This document shows, piece after piece, positions 58,673-64,000 of a stretch of DNA of 64,000 nucleotides (its first letter is position 1; every line of letters begins with the position of its first letter). This DNA comes from Microcella flavibacter. GTDB taxonomy: Bacteria; Actinomycetota; Actinomycetes; Actinomycetales; Microbacteriaceae. The notes below the pieces were generated by a model. That model worked only from the letters and a program-made list of their open reading frames with translations, had not been told where the DNA came from and ran no database searches. Made by a program: the position numbers and the translations under genes. Location: positions 2,170,001 to 2,234,000 of the forward strand of contig NZ_CP051299.1 in the NCBI RefSeq assembly GCF_012530535.1. The letters run 5' to 3'.

Positions 58673-60075
58673 GGTGGCGTCCCCTGGGTTGGTGTAGTTT
58701 CCCGGCTCGGGTGTCACGTCGTGGACGTGGTGAGCCATCGTGCGATGGTCAGTGAGAACTGTCTAGGAATCTCACGGAAGGACACAAACGCACGATGGCT
58801 CTTGACCAGTCTGCCCTCCTCGAGCTACTCGGGGAACTGAAACTCACCGATGTGAACGACCGGATCCGGGTCGCGACCGAGACGCTCTACCAGGAGCTGA
58901 TCGACGCGGAAGCAGCTGCGTTCATCGGCGCTGCCCCGTTCGAACGCTCCCCGGACCGTACGACGCAGCGCAACGGGACCCGGCTGCGGACCCTCACCAC
59001 CACCGCGGGGGAGCTGGAGTTGCGGATCCCGAAGCTGCGGCAGGGATCGTTTTTCCCGTCGCTGCTGGAACGCCGCCGCCGGGTCGATCAGGCCCTGTTC
59101 GCGGTCGTGATGGAGGCGTACGTCCACGGCGTCTCCACCCGCAAGGTCGACGACCTGGTGAAGGCGCTCGGTGCCGACACCGGGATCAGCAAGTCGGAGG
59201 TGTCGCGGATCTGCAGCAACCTCGACGAGGACGTCGCGGCGTTCCGCGATCGGCCGCTCGCGGACAGCACGTACCCGTACGTGTTCCTCGACGCGACCTA
59301 CTGCAAAGCCCGCGTCGGCCGGCGGGTCGTCTCCCAAGCCGTCGTCGTCGCGGTCGGTGTCGCCGCCGACGGGCGCAGGGAAGTCCTCGGCTTCGAGGTC
59401 GGGGACACCGAATCGCAACCGTTCTGGACCGCGTTCCTTCGCTCGCTGAAGGCCCGCGGGCTGGGCGGAGTGAAGCTGGTGATCTCCGACGCGCACACCG
59501 GGCTGATCGCGGCGATCGACACCGTCTTCCAAGGCTCGTCATGGCAGCGGTGTCGGGTCCACTTCATGCGCAACGTGCTTGCCAACGTCCCCAAGACCGC
59601 TGGGCCGATGGTCGCGTCGATCATCCGCACGATCTTCGCCCAGCCAGACACCGAGCACGTGTTCACCCAATTCCACGAAGTCGTCCGCATGCTCTCGAGG
59701 TCGCACCCGAAGATCGCCGGCATGCTCGAGGACGCGCAGAACGACATCCTCGCGTTCTGTCAGTTTCCCGCCACACACTGGCGGCAGATCTGGTCCACGA
59801 ACCCGCTCGAGCGGGTCAACAAGGAGATCAAACGCCGCACCGACGTCGTCGGCACATTCCCCAACCCCGCCGCGTTGCTGCGCCTGGCCGGACACGTCCT
59901 GATCGAGCAACACGACGAATGGGACGGCGCTGACCGCCGCTACTTCAGCGAGCACTCCATGAAGCTCCTGAACGTCACCGAAGAGGAGGTCGCGATCCCG
60001 GAACTCGCTGCGGCATAATCACAACAGCTGACCCGCACGGTGTTGAGAAACTCCACCACTCAGCGGGACGTCACC
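58673..60075 (+). mobile_element. IS256-family insertion sequence, 1403 bp, complete
   Basis: Imperfect terminal inverted repeats of about 30 bases: the left end GGTGGCGTCCCCTGGG..GGTGTAGTTTC and the reverse complement of the right end GGTGACGTCCCGCTGAG..GGTGGAGTTTC. It contains one intact transposase gene and is flanked by 8-bp direct repeats, the size typical of IS256 elements. It has inserted into a GC-rich tandem array between the fructose and galactose gene clusters. Confidence 0.85.
58795..60018 (+). CDS. IS256-family (mutator-type) transposase
   Basis: 407 residues, full length. The first catalytic Asp is in VFLDATYCKARVG, the second in LVISDAHTGL, and the Glu in NPLERVNKEIKRRTDVVG, completing the DDE triad. 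The HTH-like N-terminal half contains RNGTRLRTLTTTAGELELRIPKLRQGSFFP. Codon use has slightly more A/T than the neighbours. No frameshift or stop interrupts it, so it may be active. Confidence 0.95.
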   Translation: MALDQSALLELLGELKLTDVNDRIRVATETLYQELIDAEAAAFIGAAPFERSPDRTTQRNGTRLRTLTTTAGELELRIPKLRQGSFFPSLLERRRRVDQALFAVVMEAYVHGVSTRKVDDLVKALGADTGISKSEVSRICSNLDEDVAAFRDRPLADSTYPYVFLDATYCKARVGRRVVSQAVVVAVGVAADGRREVLGFEVGDTESQPFWTAFLRSLKARGLGGVKLVISDAHTGLIAAIDTVFQGSSWQRCRVHFMRNVLANVPKTAGPMVASIIRTIFAQPDTEHVFTQFHEVVRMLSRSHPKIAGMLEDAQNDILAFCQFPATHWRQIWSTNPLERVNKEIKRRTDVVGTFPNPAALLRLAGHVLIEQHDEWDGADRRYFSEHSMKLLNVTEEEVAIPELAAA

Positions 60076-60116
60076 GAGAGCGGGGGCCGGCGGAGGCCGG
60101 GGCCGGCGGAGAGCGG
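60076..60116. repeat. GC-rich tandem array, right part
   Basis: Continuation of the 58508-58672 array (GAGAGCGGGGGCCGGCGGAGG units) after the IS, beginning with the second copy of the 8-bp target duplication. Confidence 0.8.
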
Positions 60117-60677
60117 GTGCGCCCGGCCGGGTGCAGCGCGCGACGCGCGGGGCGCGGACCGCGGCGGGGCGGGGGCGCGATGACCGCCACGCGGGGCGCG
60201 GCTTTCTCTCGTGCGCGCCTTCCACTCTGCAGGAAGTATCCGATCATCTCTCGCATATTTCCCGCGGAGTGGAAGGAGCTCGAGGGGGATGGCGGACCCG
60301 TCGGCCGAGGTGTGCGCCCGCGGGACGGGGACTGTCGTCGCGACTCGAAACGCCGAAACAGCGGTTCGTGTCGAGACGACGCTTCTGCACCGCCGTCTGG
60401 GCAGAAGACGTCATCTCGGCGCCGGAGCTGGCGCCGGACCCGCTGTGCGCGTCACCGCTGGCACAAATGCAGGACTCGAGGTCTCGCGACCGGCGTGTTG
60501 CAGCCCGGAGGAGCACGACGCGCCGACGCAGTCCTGCATTTGTGCACGGCGGCGCGGCCTGGGAGGTGCGGGTAGGGCGGGGCGAGGCAAGAAGGGTGCG
60601 GCGATCGGCGCGGTCGGGCCCCTGTGCGGCGAATGGGGCGGGCAGGGCGGGGCGGTCCGGCGGGCGGGATGCCCGGC
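60117..60677. other. Gene-poor region with inverted repeats
   Basis: 560 bases between the IS/array and galM without a credible gene: overlapping frames exist but show no conserved motif or ribosome site. The region has a relatively AT-rich patch (60232-60266). It carries two inverted repeats, CCTTCCACTC/GAGTGGAAGG (60218-60227, 60267-60276) and the 16-base pair described separately. Confidence 0.6.
60461..60545. repeat. Perfect 16-base inverted repeat with TGCAGGA core
   Basis: GCACAAATGCAGGACT (60461-60476) and its exact complement AGTCCTGCATTTGTGC (60530-60545) with a 53-base spacer. The core and spacer length resemble the 1687-1755 repeat (51-base spacer). Confidence 0.7.
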
Positions 60678-61610
60678 TCAGGACTGGCGGGTGATGCCCC
60701 AGCTGCCCGACCAGGAGGCGCCCGGCTCGATCCAGCGCAGGCCGAGGCCCGAGTTGAGGGCGTCGGCCGGGGCCGTCATCGGCTCGACCGCGATCGCCGT
60801 CGTCAGACCCTCCGGCGTCGGGAAGATGCGGGTGATGAACACCTGCAACCACTGCCAGTCGCCCTGCTGCCACAGCGTCGTGCTCGCGCCGTCGGGCGCC
60901 GCGACGGTGGTGCGGATGACGCCGTCGTCATCCGGCTCGACGCGCCAGGCGTCGTCGAACTCGAGACCCTCGATGCGGGTCGGCTGCGTCAGGTCGTAGC
61001 GGGTACCGGCGACCGGTTCCAGACCCTCGGGGTTGAGGCGAGCATCCACCATTACGTGCTCGGCCGTGCGGGCCGTGATCGTCAGCGACTCCACCGAGTG
61101 CGACCCCACCCGCAGGAACGGGTGCGTGCCCACCGCGTACGGGGCGGCCGACGAGCCGAGGTTCGTCACCGCGTGCGTCACCCGCACGCCGTCGTCGACG
61201 AGCTCGTACGAGACCGTGGTCCACAGGTGGAAGGGGTAGCCGTGCTGCGGCACCACCGCGGCGCCCAGCGTCACCGACGAGTCCGTGCGGTCGACCAGGC
61301 GGTACGCGCCGTAGCGCAGCAGACCGTGGATGGCGTTGTTCTTCGCGACCTCGGTGATGTCGAGCTGCTGGGCCTCGCCGTCGAGGGTCCAGACGCCGTC
61401 GCGCACGCGGTTCGGCCACGGCACGAGCACGATGCCGTCGCCGAAGGGGGGCGTCGAGCCCTCCGGGTACGACTGCGTCAGGTCGTGGCCGTCGACCGTG
61501 AGCATCCGCAGCGCCGCCGCGACCTCGGTGACGACCGCCTCGACCGGGCCGTTCGGGCCGTCGAGACGGAGGGAGTACTGCTCGCCGGTGGGCGCGGAGG
61601 TCTGAGTCAC
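60678..61610 (-). CDS. galM: Aldose 1-epimerase (GalM-like)
   Basis: 310 residues. The catalytic His is in THPFLR, a second His in NNAIHGLLRYGAY and the Glu in AIAVEPMTAPADAL, as in mutarotases and their YphB/glucose-6-phosphate epimerase relatives. It interconverts alpha and beta anomers of galactose or another aldose. GTG 61610 follows TAGTCT (61622-61617, minus strand) by 6 bases, so it probably has its own leaderless promoter as well as read-through from the DeoR gene. It is close to galTK, supporting the Leloir pathway. Confidence 0.87.
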   Translation of the reverse strand: MTQTSAPTGEQYSLRLDGPNGPVEAVVTEVAAALRMLTVDGHDLTQSYPEGSTPPFGDGIVLVPWPNRVRDGVWTLDGEAQQLDITEVAKNNAIHGLLRYGAYRLVDRTDSSVTLGAAVVPQHGYPFHLWTTVSYELVDDGVRVTHAVTNLGSSAAPYAVGTHPFLRVGSHSVESLTITARTAEHVMVDARLNPEGLEPVAGTRYDLTQPTRIEGLEFDDAWRVEPDDDGVIRTTVAAPDGASTTLWQQGDWQWLQVFITRIFPTPEGLTTAIAVEPMTAPADALNSGLGLRWIEPGASWSGSWGITRQS

Positions 61611-61619
61611 CGCGCCAGA

Positions 61620-61684
61620 CTACCGACGGCGCGGCCTACCGACGGCGCGGCCCGACGACGCGCGCGGCCTACCGACGGTGCGGC
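61620..61684. repeat. 16-base tandem repeat covering the end of the DeoR gene
   Basis: CTACCGACGGCGCGGC occurs at 61620-61635 and 61636-61651. After one degenerate unit it recurs as CTACCGACGGTGCGGC at 61669-61684. The last copy contains the final codons and TAG stop of the DeoR regulator, so the 3' end of that gene has been duplicated downstream. Confidence 0.75.
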
Positions 61685-62466
61685 GCCACCTCGCGCACGC
61701 GCAGCCCGGCGTCGCGCAGCGCCGCCGCATCCCCCCCATCGATGCCGGTGTCGGTGATCAGCTCGTCGATCTCGGCGAGCGCCGCCACCCGGCCCAGGTG
61801 CGCCTGCCCGACCTTCGACGAGTCGGCGACGAGGATGCGCTCGGCGGCGCTGTCGACCATGCGCCGCTTCACCTCCGCCTCGGGCAGGTTCACGTTCGTC
61901 ACCCCGTGCTCGAGGTGCACGCCCGTCGCCCCCAGGATCGCCAGATCGGCCCGCACCCCCTCGAGCAGCGTCGTCGCCAGCGGGTTCACCAGCGAGTGCT
62001 GCAGCGAGCGCACTGTGCCTCCCGTCACGACGACCGTCAGACGCGGGATGCCCGGCTCGAGCGCCAGCGCGATGGCGAGCCCGTTCGTCACCACCACGAC
62101 CTCCTGCAGCTCCACGCGGGCGACGAGCGCGTGCGCCACCGCCAGCGTCGTGGATCCGACATCGAGCAGCACGCTCTGCCCCGACTGCACGCGGGCCGCC
62201 GCGGCCTCGGCGATCGCCGACTTGGCGCGGGCGAGCCGGGCGCGCGACTGCTCGAGGCTCGACTCGCGCTCGGCGACGAGTCCGCGCGGCATCGCGCCGC
62301 CGTGCACGCGGGTGAGGCGCCCGTCGGCCTCGAGCGCCGCCAGGTCGGTGCGCACCGTGACCTCGCTGACGCCGAGCTCGCGGGCCAGGTCGGCGACGCG
62401 GGCGAAGCCGCGCCGGGCGACGGCGCCGGCGAGGCGCTCGCGGCGGCGGGGGGCGGTGTCGGCCAT
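61669..62466 (-). CDS. DeoR-family regulator, probably of galactose genes
   Basis: 265 residues from ATG 62466, with GAGAGG upstream. The DeoR helix-turn-helix (RVADLARELGVSEVTVRTDLAALEADGRLTRVHGGAM) precedes the sensor domain with LLDVGSTTLAVAHAL, ILGATGVHLEHGVTNVNLPEAEVKRRM and ILVADSSKVGQ. It diverges from galT and precedes galM, so a galactose-derived phosphorylated effector is plausible. It is paralogous to FruR at 57580. Confidence 0.88.
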   Translation of the reverse strand: MADTAPRRRERLAGAVARRGFARVADLARELGVSEVTVRTDLAALEADGRLTRVHGGAMPRGLVAERESSLEQSRARLARAKSAIAEAAAARVQSGQSVLLDVGSTTLAVAHALVARVELQEVVVVTNGLAIALALEPGIPRLTVVVTGGTVRSLQHSLVNPLATTLLEGVRADLAILGATGVHLEHGVTNVNLPEAEVKRRMVDSAAERILVADSSKVGQAHLGRVAALAEIDELITDTGIDGGDAAALRDAGLRVREVAPHRR

Positions 62467-62538
62467 GGGGAACCTCTCGGTGGTGGGCGGCGAGCAGGCG
62501 GGGCGGGCGGGGAGCGGGCGGGACGCGCATCCACCCCG

Positions 62539-62564
62539 CTTTCGGAACTCGTCGAAAACGAAAG
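62539..62564. promoter_or_regulatory. DeoR-type operator candidate
   Basis: CTTTCG (62539-62544) and CGAAAG (62559-62564) are inverted, with an extra CGAAAA (62553-62558) in direct repeat. TTTCG/CGAAA repeats are the usual recognition pattern of DeoR/GlpR-type repressors. It lies midway between the regulator and galT. Confidence 0.55.
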
Positions 62565-62567
62565 CAC

Positions 62568-62603
62568 GCCGCTTGCGAATCCGCAAGCGGCCGGCCCTAG
62601 CCT
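62568..62603 (+). promoter_or_regulatory. galT promoter with overlapping palindrome
   Basis: A perfect 10-base palindrome, GCCGCTTGCG-AATC-CGCAAGCGGC (62568-62591), covers a TTGCGA -35 (62574-62579). TAGCCT (62598-62603) follows after 18 bases and ends 6 bases before ATG 62610, pointing to leaderless transcription. The palindrome is a likely repressor site. Confidence 0.6.
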
Positions 62604-62609
62604 GGAGCC

Positions 62610-63733
62610 ATGCCCATCACCCTGCGCACCGACGTGCTCGCCGACGGCCGCGAGCTGCTCTACTTCGACGACGCCGACACGACCCTCGGCCCCGAGCGCG
62701 GCGTCGACGCCCGCGTGCTCGACCCGCGCCCGACGACCGCGAGCATGCGGCAGGACGTGCTCACCGGCGACTGGGTGTCGATCGCGAGCAACCGGCAGAA
62801 CCGCGTGTTCCTGCCGCCGGCCGACCAGGACCCGCTGGCGCCCCAGACCGCGGCGAACCCGAGCGAGATCCCGAGCCGGTACGACGTCGCCGTCTTCGAG
62901 AACCGCTCCCCCAGCTTCGGCCCCGCGCTCGAGCACGAGCACGCCCCGGCCGACCTCTCCGACCTCGCCGAGATCGGCCTCGAGCGCACCCGCACGAGCG
63001 TCGGGCGCTGCGAGGTCGTGTGCTTCTCGCCCGAGCACGAGGGCTCGTTCGGCTCGCAGACGGTGAGCCGCGCGCGCACCGTCATCGAGGCGTGGAGCCA
63101 GCGCACCGCCGCGCTGAGCGCGATGCCGGGCATCCAGCAGGTGTTCGTCTTCGAGAACCGCGGCCAGGAGATCGGCGTCACCCTCGGCCACCCCCACGGC
63201 CAGATCTACGCGTACCCCTTCATCACGCCGCGCACGAGCGCCCTGCTGCGCTCGGTCGAGGCGGTCGGAGACGACCTGTTCGCGCGCATCCTCGCGAGCG
63301 AGCAGGCGAGCGAGCGCGTGCTCATCCAGGGCGAGCACTTCACCGCCTTCGTGCCGTTCGCCGCGCGCTGGCCCCTCGAGATCCACCTGCTGCCGCACCG
63401 CCACGTGCCCGACCTCGCCGGCCTCACCGACGAGGAGAAGGACGAGCTCGCCCCGCTCTACCGCCGCCTGCTGCGCGGACTCGACGCCCTGTACGACACC
63501 CCCACGCCCTACATCGCCGCCTGGCACCAGGCACCGGTGCACGCGGGGCGGGATGCGGTGCGCCTGATGCTGCAGGTGACGAGTCCGCGGCGCGCGGCTG
63601 ACAAACTGAAGTACCTCGCCGGGTCGGAGGCCGCCATGGGCGCCTTCATCGGCGACGTCGCGCCCGAGACCCAGGCCGCGTTCATCCGCTCCGGCATCGA
63701 GAAGGCCGACACGGCCGAGAAGGCAGACCAGCA

Positions 63734-63737
<4 letters not shown>
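62610..63737 (+). CDS. galT: Galactose-1-phosphate uridylyltransferase
   Basis: 375 residues. The active-site HPH triad is in [13 protein letters not shown], and zinc/structure positions and the second His-rich region [13 protein letters not shown] are present. It exchanges UMP between UDP-glucose and galactose 1-phosphate in the Leloir pathway. Its stop overlaps the galK start (GTGA), so the two are translationally coupled. Confidence 0.95.

Positions 63738-64000
<263 letters not shown>

Noticed and set aside
60131-60999. Overlapping open frames in the region after the IS
   Set aside because: No ribosome sites, no recognisable domains and Arg-rich shadow composition; the downstream part is antisense to galM.

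Overview
The window is about 70% or more GC, with dense, overlapping genes, many GTG starts and families typical of Actinobacteria: SenX3-RegX3, CarD, SigK with RskA, DUF4032, a GlnR-like regulator and a mycobacterial-type NUDIX/phosphatase fusion. The best reading is a chromosomal segment of a Microbacteriaceae-like actinobacterium. That placement is inferred from family resemblance, not from a search. One complete insertion sequence is present. I see no prophage and no CRISPR array.

Layout. 1-2.7 kb: the end of trpS, an acetyltransferase, a HAD phosphatase and an AbiEi-like/DUF559 protein. 2.8-8.4 kb: glycerol catabolism (glpD, glpF, glpK) divergent from a SorC-type regulator with operator palindromes between them. 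8.4-12.1 kb: FMN riboswitch followed by ribD-ribE-ribBA-ribH and a strong terminator. 12.1-22.1 kb: two ABC export systems, nicotinamidase, a PBP4-type carboxypeptidase, an oxidoreductase, a CAP-like secreted protein, tRNA-Thr and a DsbA-like protein. 22.3-29.8 kb: a sugar ABC ATPase, a kinase-like DUF4032 protein, and a carD-ispDF-cysS-rlmB cluster.

29.8-49 kb is rich in phosphate and arsenate genes. It holds senX3-regX3 and phoU, ppk overlapping a NUDIX/histidine-phosphatase gene, and pstSCAB. PHO-box direct repeats lie before phoU and before pstS. Between them is an arsenate cluster: two small reductases, an ArsR-ArsC fusion whose ArsR part has no cysteine, and a divergent aquaglyceroporin-like channel. 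Two matching operators sit on the promoters. Arsenate enters cells through Pst-type transport, so this neighbourhood makes biological sense.

49-54 kb: sigK-rskA, a cupredoxin lipoprotein, other envelope proteins and tRNA-Lys. 54-58.5 kb: the fructose PTS operon fruR-fruK-fruA-ptsH, with a direct-repeat operator. 58.5-60.1 kb: a GC-rich repeat array split by an IS256-family element with an 8-bp target duplication. 60.7-64 kb: Leloir galactose genes, galM and a DeoR regulator divergent from galT-galK; galK runs off the end.

A recurring property is a TANNNT -10 box 6-8 bases before the start codon, seen at about a dozen genes. This suggests widespread leaderless transcription.
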